Positions 41,483 through 50,657 are shown, counted from the first letter of the stretch. The stretch: 64,000 bases of DNA from Promicromonospora sukumoe 327MFSha3.1 (GCF_000385135.1 NZ_ARQM01000010.1:496001-560000); one strand, 5' to 3'. Notes: generated by a model from the sequence alone, not told the origin. Translations and numbers: made by a program.

Positions 41483-42361
41483 TCAGGCCCGCACCCGGTC
41501 CGTCCTCCAGTACGCGCAGAAGTCGATCCGCGACTTCGGCACCCCGACCGCCAGGCAGTGCGCCCGCGCCGCCAGCGTGAACGACGCCTCGCCCACCACG
41601 TACACGTACGCGGCCGGGTCCACGCGGGTCGCGCGCAGCGCGTCGAGCGCCGTCGTACCGGCGGGCCGGCCGCCGTCGCGCACCAGCCAGCGGACGTCGG
41701 CGGCGGGCAGCGCCCGCCGGTCGGCCGCGTGCGGCACCTCCAGGAGGTACGTGGCGTCCCGGCCGGCAAGGCTGTGCGCGATGCCCTCGACCCCGGGCAG
41801 GCCCGACTCGTCGGCGATCACGAGCACCGGCCCGGCGTGCTCGTCGGCGTCGAAGATGCGGCCCTGGTCGAGCAGCCCGACCCGCTCGCCGTCACGGCAC
41901 CGCTGCGCCCAGCGGGCCCCGGCGCCGTCCACCTGGCCGGCCGCGTCGCGGTGCACCACGACGTCGACGTCGAGCTGCCAGCGGCCGTCCACCCGGCGCG
42001 CCTCGCGCACCGTGTAGTTGCGGACGGCGGGGCGGGTCGCCTCCGGCATCGCGAGCAGGCGGGCGTACCAGCCGTCGGCGGGGCCGAACGGCAGGTCCAG
42101 CTCCTGTCCGACGCCGGCGAAGAGCAGCCGGAACCAGTGGTCGTGGCCGAAGTGCTCGAACTCGTCCTCGAAGCCGTCCCCGGTGCTCTGCAGCGTGACC
42201 CGGCGGAACCCGGGGGAGACGGTGCGGCTCGCGACCACCTCGAACGTGCGGACCTGCGCGGCGGCGGGCTTGAGCGGCAGCCGCGCGGGCGCGGGCGCGG
42301 CTGGAGCGGGCGCGGCCAGAACAGTCGCGGCCGGAGCCGGCGCCGTGAGCGTCATCGCCAT
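41483..42361 (-). CDS. Siderophore-interacting protein (ferric-siderophore reductase)
   Basis: 292 residues. A long Ala/Pro-rich N-terminal extension (about 35 residues) precedes the FAD-binding beta-barrel: RNYTVREARRVDGRWQLDVD contains the RxYTxR flavin motif. The C-terminal SIP domain shows VLVIADESGLPGVEGIA and VYVVGEASFTLAARAHCLAV. Releases iron from imported siderophores by reduction with NAD(P)H. ATG 42361 overlaps the stop of the binding-protein gene by one base (TGATG), so both are in one operon under the iron box. Confidence 0.92.
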   Translation of the reverse strand: MAMTLTAPAPAATVLAAPAPAAPAPARLPLKPAAAQVRTFEVVASRTVSPGFRRVTLQSTGDGFEDEFEHFGHDHWFRLLFAGVGQELDLPFGPADGWYARLLAMPEATRPAVRNYTVREARRVDGRWQLDVDVVVHRDAAGQVDGAGARWAQRCRDGERVGLLDQGRIFDADEHAGPVLVIADESGLPGVEGIAHSLAGRDATYLLEVPHAADRRALPAADVRWLVRDGGRPAGTTALDALRATRVDPAAYVYVVGEASFTLAARAHCLAVGVPKSRIDFCAYWRTDRVRA

Positions 42362-43344
42362 CAGCCCAGCGCCTCCTCGATCAGCGGCGTGAGCTCCTGC
42401 AGGGCGTAGAGCTGCGCGGCGGGCGTGCCCAGCGAGTACGCGGCCGAGAGGTCGTCGCCGATCACGACGGCGCGGCCGTCGGCGACCGCCGGGATCTGCT
42501 TCCAGCCGGCGTCCTCGGTGATCTCCTCGGCGTCGATCCAGATGGGGAACGCGACGATCAGGTCGGAGTCCAGCAGGTCGAGCTGCTCCTCGGAGATCCG
42601 CACGCTCCAGCCGTTCTCCTCGACCGGGAGGTCGGTGATGGTGGGGCTGGCCTCGAAGCCGAGCCGCTCCATGAACAGGGAGCGCCCGTCGTTGACGTAG
42701 GCGCCCCAGCCCTCGCTGGTGCGGGTGGCGGCGGTGAAGGTGGTGCCCTCCCACTCGGGGTGGTCGGCGGCCGCCTTCTCGAACGCCTCGTCGACGCCCG
42801 CGAGCAGCTCCTCGCCCTGCTCCGGCACGCCCAGGGCCTGGGCGATCATCGTCACCTGCACGTCGTAGTCCGTGTGGTACGAGTCGCCGCCCTCGGGGAC
42901 GCCGACCGTCGGCGCGATGGACGAGAGCCGCTCGTAGCGCTCCTCGTCACCGGAGCTGTGCGTGTCGAGGATGAGGTCGGGCTCGAGCGCCGCGACCGCC
43001 TCGTAGGACAGCTCCAGGGTGCCGAGGATCTCGGGTGCCTCGTCGTACAGGCCCTCCGACCAGGGGCCGACGCCCTCGCCGCCGAAGGCCAGCCAGTCCG
43101 ACGCGCCGACCGGCTGCACGCCGAGCTCGAGCGCGACCTCCGCGTCGCCCCAGCCGAGCGCGACCACGCGCTCCGGCTTCTCGTCGATCGTCACCCCGTC
43201 GAACTTGGTGTCGATCGTGACCGGATAGGCCCCGTCGGCGTCCGCGGAACCCTCCGCGGACGGCGAGCCCTCCGCGGTCGAGCACGCGGCGAGCGCGAGG
43301 AGGGGGACGGCCAGGACTGCGGCGAGCGGGCGTGGGAAACGCAT
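42361..43344 (-). CDS. Iron-siderophore ABC transporter binding lipoprotein (FepB/FecB type)
   Basis: 327 residues. Lipoprotein signal MRFPRPLAAVLAVPLLALAAC with lipobox LAAC, then an acidic Ser-rich linker. The periplasmic-binding domain (family 2) shows PERVVALGWGDAEVALELGV and LEPDLILDTHSSGDEERYE. It should deliver a ferric siderophore to the FecCD permeases encoded divergently. ATG 43344. Transcription starts in the 88-base region shared with the permease gene and containing the IdeR box. Confidence 0.93.
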   Translation of the reverse strand: MRFPRPLAAVLAVPLLALAACSTAEGSPSAEGSADADGAYPVTIDTKFDGVTIDEKPERVVALGWGDAEVALELGVQPVGASDWLAFGGEGVGPWSEGLYDEAPEILGTLELSYEAVAALEPDLILDTHSSGDEERYERLSSIAPTVGVPEGGDSYHTDYDVQVTMIAQALGVPEQGEELLAGVDEAFEKAAADHPEWEGTTFTAATRTSEGWGAYVNDGRSLFMERLGFEASPTITDLPVEENGWSVRISEEQLDLLDSDLIVAFPIWIDAEEITEDAGWKQIPAVADGRAVVIGDDLSAAYSLGTPAAQLYALQELTPLIEEALG

Positions 43345-43410
43345 CGGGGCGGAGCTCTCTTCCGTGGAACGGGTACGTGCAGGTGGGCGCGGTGCCGGAA
43401 CACTGCCCGA

Positions 43411-43427
43411 TTAGGTTAGCCTAACCT
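43411..43427. promoter_or_regulatory. IdeR/DtxR iron box
   Basis: TTAGGTTAGCCTAACCT contains the perfect 15-base palindrome AGGTTAG-C-CTAACCT and agrees with the DtxR/IdeR consensus TTAGGTTAGSCTAACCTAA over 17 positions. It lies between the divergent binding-protein and permease genes, so iron-loaded repressor would silence both. It ends only five bases before the permease ATG. Confidence 0.93.
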
Positions 43428-43432
43428 CCGTT

Positions 43433-44455
43433 ATGCCCCACTCAACGGTCCAGCACCCCGTCGCGACCCGCTACCTCGCACTCGGTGCCGGTACCGTCGC
43501 GCTCCTCGTCGTGGTCGTCGCCAGCCTCGCGATCGGCAGCAGGCCCGTCCCGCCCGACGTCGTCGTGGCCGCCCTGCTCGGCCAGGACGTCCCCGCGGGG
43601 GACTGGCGGGCGGTCGTCGAGCTGCGCGTCCCGCGCACCGTCATCGGCTGCGCGGTCGGCATCGCGCTCGGCGTCGCCGGCGCCCTCATCCAGGCGGTCA
43701 CCCGCAACCCGCTCGCCGACCCCGGGATCCTCGGCGTCACCGCCGGGTCGTCGTTCTTCGTGGCCCTCGGCGTGGTGCTGCTCGGCCTGAGCAGCCCCGA
43801 GCAGTACGTCTGGCTCGCGCTGGCCGGCGCGCTCGTCGCGACCGTCGCCGTCGCCCTGGTCGGCGGCTCCGGCGGCGCCCGCGTCGACCCCGTCCGGCTC
43901 ACGCTGGCCGGCGTCGCGCTCACCGCCGTCCTGGCCGGCGTCGTCTCCGGACTGCGCATCGCGGCCCCGCGCACGTTCAACGCGCTCCTGACCTGGGAGA
44001 CCGGGTCGCTGGTGGACCGCGGCTGGCAGGTCGCCGGGCCGGTGCTCCCGTTCATCGCGATTGGCCTGGTCACGGCCCTGCTGCTGGGCGGCTCGCTGAA
44101 CGCCCTCGCCCTCGGCGACGACGTCGCGACCGCCCTCGGCTCCACCGTCTGGGTCACCCGCGTGGGCGCCGTCCTGGCGGTGACCCTCCTGGCCGGCGGC
44201 GCGACGGCGATCGTCGGGCCCATCTCCTTCATCGGGCTGATGGTGCCGCACGTCGCGCGCTGGATCGCCGGACCCGACCAGCGCTGGATCATCGCGCTGA
44301 CCGTGCTCCTCGCGCCCGTCCTGCTGCTCACCGCGGACGTGCTCGCCCGCGTCGTGCTCTGGCCGGGGGAGATGCCCGTCGGCATCGTCACCGCGTTCGT
44401 CGGGGCGCCCGTGCTCATCGCACTGGTCCGCCGGCAGAAGGCGTTCGCACTGTGA
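43433..44455 (+). CDS. Iron-siderophore ABC permease, FecCD family (1)
   Basis: 340 residues, about nine to ten helices. The family signature is seen in RNPLADPGILGVTAGSSFFV and near the end LIALVRRQKAFAL. An EAA-like cytoplasmic loop occurs at GDDVATALGSTVWVTR. No ribosome site precedes ATG 43433, which lies just after the IdeR box; a leaderless message is likely. It forms a heterodimer with the next gene product, whose GTG overlaps its stop (GTGA). Confidence 0.93.
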   Translation: MPHSTVQHPVATRYLALGAGTVALLVVVVASLAIGSRPVPPDVVVAALLGQDVPAGDWRAVVELRVPRTVIGCAVGIALGVAGALIQAVTRNPLADPGILGVTAGSSFFVALGVVLLGLSSPEQYVWLALAGALVATVAVALVGGSGGARVDPVRLTLAGVALTAVLAGVVSGLRIAAPRTFNALLTWETGSLVDRGWQVAGPVLPFIAIGLVTALLLGGSLNALALGDDVATALGSTVWVTRVGAVLAVTLLAGGATAIVGPISFIGLMVPHVARWIAGPDQRWIIALTVLLAPVLLLTADVLARVVLWPGEMPVGIVTAFVGAPVLIALVRRQKAFAL

Positions 44456-45423
44456 GCGCCGTCCGTACGGCCCTGCCCCTCGCGGCCGCGACGGTCGCGC
44501 TCGCGGTCGTGGCCCTCATGCTCGGCGACTACCCGCTCACCGTGCCCCAGGTCCTCACCGCCCTGACCGGGACCAGCGGCTTCGAGTCCACGATGGTGCT
44601 CGAGTGGCGGCTGCCGCGCGTCACCGCCGCGATCCTGTTCGGCGCGGCGCTCGCGATCTCCGGCGCGCTGTTCCAGACGCTGACCCGCAACCCGCTCGGC
44701 TCGCCCGACCTGATCGGCTTCGCCACCGGCTCCTACACCGGGGTCATCGTGGTCACGGTCGTCCTGGGCACCAGCGTCGTGACGACGACGGCGGGCGCGC
44801 TCCTGGGCGGCCTCGGCACCGCGATCCTGGTGTACCTGCTGGCCTACCGGCGCGGCGTCCAGGGCTTCCGGCTCATCGTCGTGGGCATCGGCGTCACCGC
44901 CATGCTGCACGCCCTGAACACCTGGCTCCTCCTGCGCGCGCAGGAGGAGGTCGCCATGGGGGCCGCGATCTGGGGCACCGGCTCCCTCAGCCTCACCTCG
45001 TGGTCCGACGTCGTCCCCGCCGTCGGGGTGCTGCTGGTCACCGCGCCGCTCGTGGTCTGGGCGAGCCGGCCCCTGCGGCAGCTCGAGCTGGGCGACGACG
45101 CCGCCGCGGCCCACGGCGTGCGCGTCGAGCCCACACGGCTCGCGATCATCGGGCTCGGCATCCTGCTCACCGCCCTGGTCACGGCCGCGACCGGCCCCAT
45201 CGCGTTCGTCGCGCTCGCCGCGCCGCAGGTCGCCAAGCGGCTCTGGACCGGGGCCGGCATCCCGCTGGTGCACTCCGCCCTGACCGGCGCCTTCCTGCTG
45301 CTCGGCGCCGACCTGCTGGCCCAGTACGTCCCGGCCCAGCCCGTGCCCGTCGGCGTCGTCACCGTCGTGCTCGGCGGCCTCTACCTGCTCGGCGTCCTGA
45401 TCCGGGAGGCGAGGCGCGCATGA
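44452..45423 (+). CDS. Iron-siderophore ABC permease, FecCD family (2)
   Basis: 323 residues, about nine to ten helices. RNPLGSPDLIGFATGSYTGV is the conserved FecCD motif, and GDDAAAAHGVRVEPTRLAII the ATPase-coupling loop. Starts with GTG 44452 inside the stop of the first permease gene. Its own stop overlaps an ATG at 45420 in the frame of the ATPase gene, though a better ATPase start exists downstream. Transports ferric siderophore across the membrane with its paralogous partner. Confidence 0.93.
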   Translation: MSAVRTALPLAAATVALAVVALMLGDYPLTVPQVLTALTGTSGFESTMVLEWRLPRVTAAILFGAALAISGALFQTLTRNPLGSPDLIGFATGSYTGVIVVTVVLGTSVVTTTAGALLGGLGTAILVYLLAYRRGVQGFRLIVVGIGVTAMLHALNTWLLLRAQEEVAMGAAIWGTGSLSLTSWSDVVPAVGVLLVTAPLVVWASRPLRQLELGDDAAAAHGVRVEPTRLAIIGLGILLTALVTAATGPIAFVALAAPQVAKRLWTGAGIPLVHSALTGAFLLLGADLLAQYVPAQPVPVGVVTVVLGGLYLLGVLIREARRA

Positions 45424-45488
45424 TCGCCCGGCCGCAACCGGCCCTCCAGCCGAACCAACCGAACCGTCACCACCGCCCGGAGGACCCG

Positions 45489-46325
45489 ATGGAACCATCC
45501 CGGCTGCGCGCCGACGACGTCACGCTCGCCTACGACGGCCGCGTCGTCTCCCAGGGCCTGGACCTGGCCGTGCCCGACGGCTCGTTCACCGTGATCGTCG
45601 GGCCGAACGCGTGCGGCAAGTCCACGCTGCTGCGCGGGCTCGCCCGCCTGCTGCGCCCGGCGGCGGGCCAGGTGGTGCTCGACTGCCGCTCGGTGGCCGA
45701 GCTGCGCACCAAGGAGGTGGCGCGCCAGGTCGGCCTGCTGCCGCAGACCGCCGTCGCCCCCGACGGCATCACGGTCGCCGACCTGGTCGCGCGCGGCCGC
45801 TACCCCCACCAGGACCTGTTCCGCCGCGACGCAGCCGCCGACCGGGCCGCCGTGGCCGCGGCGCTCGCCGCCACCGGCACCGAGGAGCTCGCCCAGCGGC
45901 CCGTCGACGAGCTGTCCGGCGGCCAGCGCCAGCGGGTCTGGGTGGCCATGGCGCTCGCCCAGGAGACGCCGCTGCTCCTGCTCGACGAGCCCACGACCTA
46001 CCTCGACATCGCGCACCAGATCGAGCTGCTCGACCTGTTCGCGCGGCTCAACGACGAGGGCGCCACGCTGGTGGCGGTGCTGCACGACCTCAACCACGCG
46101 GCCCGCTATGCGACCCACCTCGTGGTGATGAAGGACGGCGCCGTGGTCGCCTCCGGGGCCCCGCAGGAGATCGTCACGGCCGACCTGATCGAGGAGGTGT
46201 TCGGCCTGCCCAGCGTCGTGATCGACGATCCGCTCACCGGCCGGCCGCTCGTGGTGCCGCACAGTGCGTCGACGCGACGTAGTTCACCCCCTGAACGTTC
46301 GGCGGAGGCCCCTCGGGTGCCGTAG
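45489..46325 (+). CDS. Iron-siderophore ABC transporter ATPase (FepC type)
   Basis: 278 residues. Walker A VGPNACGKSTLLRGLA (a rare Ala in place of Gly after GPN), signature LSGGQRQRVWVAMALAQ, Walker B LLLLDEPTTYLDIAHQ and the switch His in VLHDLNHAARY. It powers uptake through the two FecCD proteins. ATG 45489 is supported by GGAGG at 45479-45483; ATG 45420 would add 23 residues and overlap the permease stop. Short Ser/Pro/Arg tail at the C-terminus. Last gene of the iron operon. Confidence 0.93.
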   Translation: MEPSRLRADDVTLAYDGRVVSQGLDLAVPDGSFTVIVGPNACGKSTLLRGLARLLRPAAGQVVLDCRSVAELRTKEVARQVGLLPQTAVAPDGITVADLVARGRYPHQDLFRRDAAADRAAVAAALAATGTEELAQRPVDELSGGQRQRVWVAMALAQETPLLLLDEPTTYLDIAHQIELLDLFARLNDEGATLVAVLHDLNHAARYATHLVVMKDGAVVASGAPQEIVTADLIEEVFGLPSVVIDDPLTGRPLVVPHSASTRRSSPPERSAEAPRVP

Positions 46326-46336
46326 GTTCGAGCCTC

Positions 46337-47461
46337 GTGACCTTGACGAACACCGCGCCTTCCGCCCAGCCCACGGACGGGAAGCCGGACGGTTCGGCAA
46401 GAGAGCGACGGGAGGCCAAGGCCCGCCGCCGGCGCGCCCTGCGGATGACCCTCGCGGCGACCATCGTGGTCGTCGTCCTGCTCGGTCTGGCGGGGCTCGC
46501 CTGGTACCTGGTGTCCGACGTCGAGGACCTCGGCACGCAGAACGTCGCGGCCCGTGACCTGCTGGCGTCGTCCGAGTCCCGGGTGGCCGACCCGGCGACC
46601 CGCGAGGAGCTGGCGGAGCAGATCGCGGCCGCCGACGCCATGCTGGCCGAGCCGTTCCTGACCCGGCTCACCATGGGCACCGCGGAGGCAGGCGAGGCGC
46701 TCGGCGCGGCGTCGGACGCCGTCCGCGCGTCCATGGTGGACCTCGCCCGGAACGAGGTGACCGCGGCCCGCAAGAGCCTCGCGGCCGCGACCGGCCGCGG
46801 CGAGAAGGTCTACGCGGCGACGGAGGGCAAGGGGGCCGACGACGCCGTCCGGTCCAGCCTGCGCGCCGCCCTGGACACCGGCACCGCGGCCGACGCCGCC
46901 GCGAGCACGGCCTTCACCGGCACGAACCTCCAGCGGCTGGGCGAGGCCGAGTACGACCTGAGCACCAAGCGCTCCGTCGTCACCGCGGCCACGGAGGCGA
47001 TGGCCACCGCGCAGGACCGCGTGACCTGCCCGGCGCCGGACCAGGTGTGGGACCCGGACAGCGGCAAGCTCCAGAAGGACCAGCTCGCGCGCATCCCGTG
47101 GGCGCCCGACTTCGTCGTGCGGGCCGACGTGCTGGACGGCCTGATCGAGCTCGACAAGGCCTACCAGGCCGAGTTCGGCACGCACCTGACGATCAACTCG
47201 GCCTACCGCTCGTACGGCTCCCAGGAGGAGCTGTACGACCCGTCGTCGCCCATCGCGGCGCCGCCCGGCTGCTCGAACCACGGCCTCGGGCTCGCGGTCG
47301 ACATCGGCGGCGGCGTCGAGACGTTCGACACCCCGCAGTACGACTGGCTCAAGGCCCACGCCGAGACCTACGGCTGGATCCACCCGGCGTTCGCGGAGCC
47401 GAACGGCCGCGTGCCCGAGCCGTGGCACTGGCAGTCGGTGCTGGCGCGCGAGAGCTCCTGA
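46337..47461 (+). CDS. VanY-type D-alanyl-D-alanine carboxypeptidase
   Basis: 374 residues. A basic cytoplasmic N-terminus (RERREAKARRRRALR) is followed by a single membrane helix (LAATIVVVVLLGLAGLAWYL), a helical stalk of about 180 residues and a C-terminal peptidase M15 domain. The zinc ligands are visible in SNHGLGLAVDIGG (His and Asp) and EPWHWQS (His), and INSAYRSYGSQEEL precedes them. It trims the terminal D-Ala from peptidoglycan stem peptides at the cell surface. GTG 46337 starts the frame; it begins 11 bases after the iron ATPase gene but is probably a separate unit. Confidence 0.9.
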   Translation: MTLTNTAPSAQPTDGKPDGSARERREAKARRRRALRMTLAATIVVVVLLGLAGLAWYLVSDVEDLGTQNVAARDLLASSESRVADPATREELAEQIAAADAMLAEPFLTRLTMGTAEAGEALGAASDAVRASMVDLARNEVTAARKSLAAATGRGEKVYAATEGKGADDAVRSSLRAALDTGTAADAAASTAFTGTNLQRLGEAEYDLSTKRSVVTAATEAMATAQDRVTCPAPDQVWDPDSGKLQKDQLARIPWAPDFVVRADVLDGLIELDKAYQAEFGTHLTINSAYRSYGSQEELYDPSSPIAAPPGCSNHGLGLAVDIGGGVETFDTPQYDWLKAHAETYGWIHPAFAEPNGRVPEPWHWQSVLARESS

Positions 47462-47590
47462 CCCGGAGCTTTGCGCCGTATCGCGGGCTTTTGACCGCGT
47501 TGTCTTTTTCGCCGTGCGAGTGAACGCATCCCCGTACAGGGTGAAGACAGCGCGGTGCACCCCAGCGCCGCCGGAAGTAAGGAGTTCACC

Positions 47591-47740
47591 GTGCCCAGCT
47601 GGCTCATCCTCGTCCTGATCGGTGTCGTGCTCGTCGTCCTCGGCGTCGCCACCGAGATCGGACAGTTCCTGATCTGGATCGGCGTCATCGTCCTCGTCGC
47701 CAGCCTTGTCATCAGCCTGGTCAACCGCCGGCGCACCTGA
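47591..47740 (+). CDS. Small membrane protein
   Basis: 49 residues, two hydrophobic segments (WLILVLIGVVLVVLGVATEI and GQFLIWIGVIVLVASLVISL) with a basic C-terminus NRRRT. TAAGGAG at 47578-47584 precedes GTG 47591 by six bases, good evidence that it is translated. Similar tiny two-helix proteins are common and uncharacterised in actinobacteria. A strong hairpin follows 25 bases after its stop. Confidence 0.75.
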   Translation: MPSWLILVLIGVVLVVLGVATEIGQFLIWIGVIVLVASLVISLVNRRRT

Positions 47741-47765
47741 CGCACGACGAACGATCCCTCTGTCG

Positions 47766-47800
47766 GCCGGCCCGGCGCGCACACCGCGCGCCGGGCCGGC
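47766..47800 (+). terminator. 15-bp perfect hairpin terminator
   Basis: Arms GCCGGCCCGGCGCGC (47766-47780) and its complement (47786-47800), loop ACACC, after the small membrane-protein gene. No T-tract is seen, as with the other stems in this window. Confidence 0.75.
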
Positions 47801-47848
47801 CTCGTCGTGTGCCCCGACGGCGTCTCCGGGCAGGGGGTTGCCATCCGA

Positions 47849-47883
47849 GAAACCGGTTACTAGGATCTGGGAAACCGGTTACT
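47849..47883. promoter_or_regulatory. Two tandem GAAACCGGTTACT operators (LacI-like)
   Basis: The 13-mer GAAACCGGTTACT occurs at 47849-47861 and 47871-47883, 22 bases apart (two helical turns). Each has the palindromic core AACCGGTT with the central CG typical of LacI-family sites. They lie 67-101 bases before the pectate lyase gene and probably mediate substrate induction. No LacI gene is in the window. Confidence 0.65.
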
Positions 47884-47949
47884 CGTATTCACCCGCTGCG
47901 CGCACCACAGCAATGTCCCGCATTCAACGACGAACGTGAGGCAATGACG

Positions 47950-50637
47950 ATGAGACGACCCAGAGCTGTCCAGTTCCTCTCGGCGGTGGCCGCGGTGACC
48001 CTCGCGGTCACGATCGGGGTGACCGCCCAGTCCGTGCCGGACGCGGCGGCGGCCACGGGCCCGGCCACGGGCTTCGCCACGCAGAACGGCGGGACCACCG
48101 GCGGCGCCGGCGGCCAGACCGTGCGGGCCACCACGGGCACCGCGATCCACACGGCGCTGTGCAACCGCGCCAGCAGCGACACCCCGATCGTCATCGAGGT
48201 GTCGGGCACCATCAACCACGGCAACACCAGCAAGGTCTCGGGCGACAGCTGCAGCACGGCCGACGACGTGATCGAGCTCAAGCAGATCAGCAACGTCACG
48301 ATCGTGGGCGTCGGCAGCGGTGCCGTCTTCGACCAGATCGGCATCCACATCCGCGAGGCCAGCAACATCATCATCCAGAACGTGACCGTCCAGAACGTGA
48401 AGAAGTCGGGCTCGCCCACGTCGAACGGCGGCGACGCGATCGGCATGGAGAGCGGCGTCCGCAACGTCTGGGCCGACCACCTCACGCTGCTGGCCTCGGG
48501 CGGCGAGTCGGAGGGCTACGACGGCCTGTTCGACATGAAGAACGACACCAAGTACGTGACGCTGTCGTACAGCACCCTCCGCAACTCGGAGCGCGGCGGC
48601 CTGATCGGGTCCAGCGAGAGCGACGTCTCGAACGGCTTCGTCACCTTCCACCACAACCTGTACCAGAACCTGAACTCCCGCACGCCCCTGCTGCGGGGCG
48701 GTGTGGCGCACATGTACAACAACCACTACGTGGGGCTGGTCGAGTCGGGCATCAACTCGCGGGCCGGGGCCAAGGCGAAGGTGGACAACAACTACTTCGA
48801 GGACTCGAAGGACGTGCTCGGCACGTTCTACACCGACCAGGCCGGCTACTGGCAGGTCGCGGGCAACGTCTTCGACAACGTGACGTGGTCGAGCCCGGGG
48901 GAGGACAACAACCCCGCGGGACCCAACCCGACGTCGAACACCTCGGTGAGCATCCCCTACTCGTACCCGCTGGACGCCGCGAGCTGCGTGCCGGCCGTCG
49001 TCGCCGAGACGGCGGGGGCGAACAACGGGCTCCAGGTCTCGGACGGCAGCTGCACCCCGACGGACCCGACCGATCCCACCGACCCGACGGACCCGACCGA
49101 CCCCACTGACCCGACGGACCCGCCGACCGGGGCCAACCTGAGCCTCGGCGCCGGCGCCGACGGTTCCAGCAAGGCGAGCGGCACGAGCTACGGCAACGTG
49201 CTCGACGGCGACACGAGCACGTACTGGTCGCCGGCAGGCGCCACGGGCCGGGTCTCGGTCAAGTGGGGCAGCGCCACGACGGTGTCGGCGATCAACGTGC
49301 GGGAGGCGTCCGGCGCCGTCGGGAACATCGGTTCCTGGCGGGTCGTGAACAACGGCAACGGCGCCGTGCTGGCCACGGGCAGCGGGGCCGGCGTCATCAG
49401 CTTCGCGGCGACCTCGCTGACCAAGATCAACTTCGAGATCACCAGCTCCTCGGCCACGCCGCGGGTCGCGGAGCTCGAGACGTACGCGAGCGCCGCCCCT
49501 GGCGGCGAGGAGCCGGGCGGTGAGGACCCGGGGGAGGAGCCCGGTGAGCAGCCGAGCGCGGACGCGCTCTTCGTGGCGCCGGGCGGCACCGACGGCGCCT
49601 CGGGGACCGAGTCCGACCCGACGACGCTGGCCTCGGCGATCGACCGGATCGAGCCCGGCGGCAGCATCTCCGTGCGGGGCGGCAGGTACAACCTGTCGGA
49701 GACGCTCGACATCGCGCCGGGCAACAGCGGCACCTCCGGCAACCGGACCGAGCTGTTCGCGTACCCGGGCGAGACCCCGGTGCTGAACTTCTCGGCCCAG
49801 AGCGAGAACTCCGCCAACCGGGGCATCGCGATCGGCGGCGACTGGTGGCACCTGCGCGGCCTCGTCGTCGAGCACGCCGGTGACAACGGCATCCTGCTGG
49901 GCGGCGACAACAACATCATCGAGCGGGTCGTGACCCGGTTCAACCACGACTCCGGCCTGCAGATCTCCCGGTACACCGCCGGGGCGCCGAGCAGCGAGTG
50001 GCCGTCGAACAACCTCGTCGTCTCCTCGGAGTCGCACGACAACGCCGACTCCGACGGGGAGGACGCCGACGGGTTCGCGCCCAAGCTCACCGTGGGCAGC
50101 GGCAACGTGTTCCGGTACACGGTGTCGCACAACAACATCGACGACGGCTGGGACCTGTACACCAAGGACGACACCGGCCCGATCGGCGCCGTCACCATCG
50201 AGGACTCGCTCTCGTACGAGAACGGCACGCTGTCCGACGGCTCGCAGGCCGGCAACGGCGACCGCAACGGCTACAAGCTCGGCGGCGAGGACATCGCGGT
50301 CAACCACGTGGTGCGCCGCAGCATCGCCTACGACAACGGCAAGCACGGCTTCGGCTACAACCGGAACCTGGGGTCGCTCACGGTGTCGAACAACCTGAGC
50401 ATCGGCAGCGCGGAGCGCAACTTCAACTTCGACGGCGGCTCGTCGACGTTCCGCGACAACACGTCCTGCAACAGCGGCTCGAACGACCGCATCATCGGGA
50501 ACGACGCGGGCGGCAACCAGTGGTGGTCCGGCTCGAACGGGTCGCGCTGCGCGCAGTACTCGGGGGCGCTCGACTGGTCGTTCGCCTCGGACGGGCGGCT
50601 CGTGGTGACGATCGGGGGGAACGAGGTGGACCTGTAG
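47950..50637 (+). CDS. Secreted two-module pectate lyase (PL1 + F5/8-like + beta-helix PL9-like)
   Basis: 895 residues from ATG 47950, with GAGG eight bases upstream; ATG 47944 would add two residues. A signal peptide ends near DAAAA. Module 1 (to about residue 365) is a polysaccharide lyase family 1 beta-helix: NVWADHLTLLASGGESEGYD contains the WxDH-type motif, followed by KYVTLSYSTLRNS and VTFHHNLYQNLNSRTPL. A (DPT)n linker leads to a discoidin/F5-8-like carbohydrate-binding domain (GNVLDGDTSTYWSPAG). After an acidic Pro/Gly linker, module 2 (from about residue 555) is a right-handed beta-helix starting FVAPGGTDGASGTESDPTTL, like PL9 lyases. It should cleave homogalacturonan by beta-elimination outside the cell. 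Confidence 0.9.
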   Translation: MRRPRAVQFLSAVAAVTLAVTIGVTAQSVPDAAAATGPATGFATQNGGTTGGAGGQTVRATTGTAIHTALCNRASSDTPIVIEVSGTINHGNTSKVSGDSCSTADDVIELKQISNVTIVGVGSGAVFDQIGIHIREASNIIIQNVTVQNVKKSGSPTSNGGDAIGMESGVRNVWADHLTLLASGGESEGYDGLFDMKNDTKYVTLSYSTLRNSERGGLIGSSESDVSNGFVTFHHNLYQNLNSRTPLLRGGVAHMYNNHYVGLVESGINSRAGAKAKVDNNYFEDSKDVLGTFYTDQAGYWQVAGNVFDNVTWSSPGEDNNPAGPNPTSNTSVSIPYSYPLDAASCVPAVVAETAGANNGLQVSDGSCTPTDPTDPTDPTDPTDPTDPTDPPTGANLSLGAGADGSSKASGTSYGNVLDGDTSTYWSPAGATGRVSVKWGSATTVSAINVREASGAVGNIGSWRVVNNGNGAVLATGSGAGVISFAATSLTKINFEITSSSATPRVAELETYASAAPGGEEPGGEDPGEEPGEQPSADALFVAPGGTDGASGTESDPTTLASAIDRIEPGGSISVRGGRYNLSETLDIAPGNSGTSGNRTELFAYPGETPVLNFSAQSENSANRGIAIGGDWWHLRGLVVEHAGDNGILLGGDNNIIERVVTRFNHDSGLQISRYTAGAPSSEWPSNNLVVSSESHDNADSDGEDADGFAPKLTVGSGNVFRYTVSHNNIDDGWDLYTKDDTGPIGAVTIEDSLSYENGTLSDGSQAGNGDRNGYKLGGEDIAVNHVVRRSIAYDNGKHGFGYNRNLGSLTVSNNLSIGSAERNFNFDGGSSTFRDNTSCNSGSNDRIIGNDAGGNQWWSGSNGSRCAQYSGALDWSFASDGRLVVTIGGNEVDL
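49063..49122 (+). repeat. Coding tandem repeat: Asp-Pro-Thr linker
   Basis: Seven 9-base units encode DPT (the last DPP) between the PL1 and F5/8-like domains of the pectate lyase. Synonymous codons vary (GACCCGACC, GATCCCACC, GACCCGACG), which shows selection for the peptide rather than recent slippage. A Pro/Thr linker of this type is probably extended and perhaps glycosylated. Confidence 0.95.
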
Positions 50638-50657
50638 GGCCTGGGACGGCCGCGGGG

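Noticed and set aside
49060-49125. Tandem repeat considered as a possible CRISPR or minisatellite
   Set aside because: It is in frame, encodes a DPT linker and has synonymous variation; there are no spacers.
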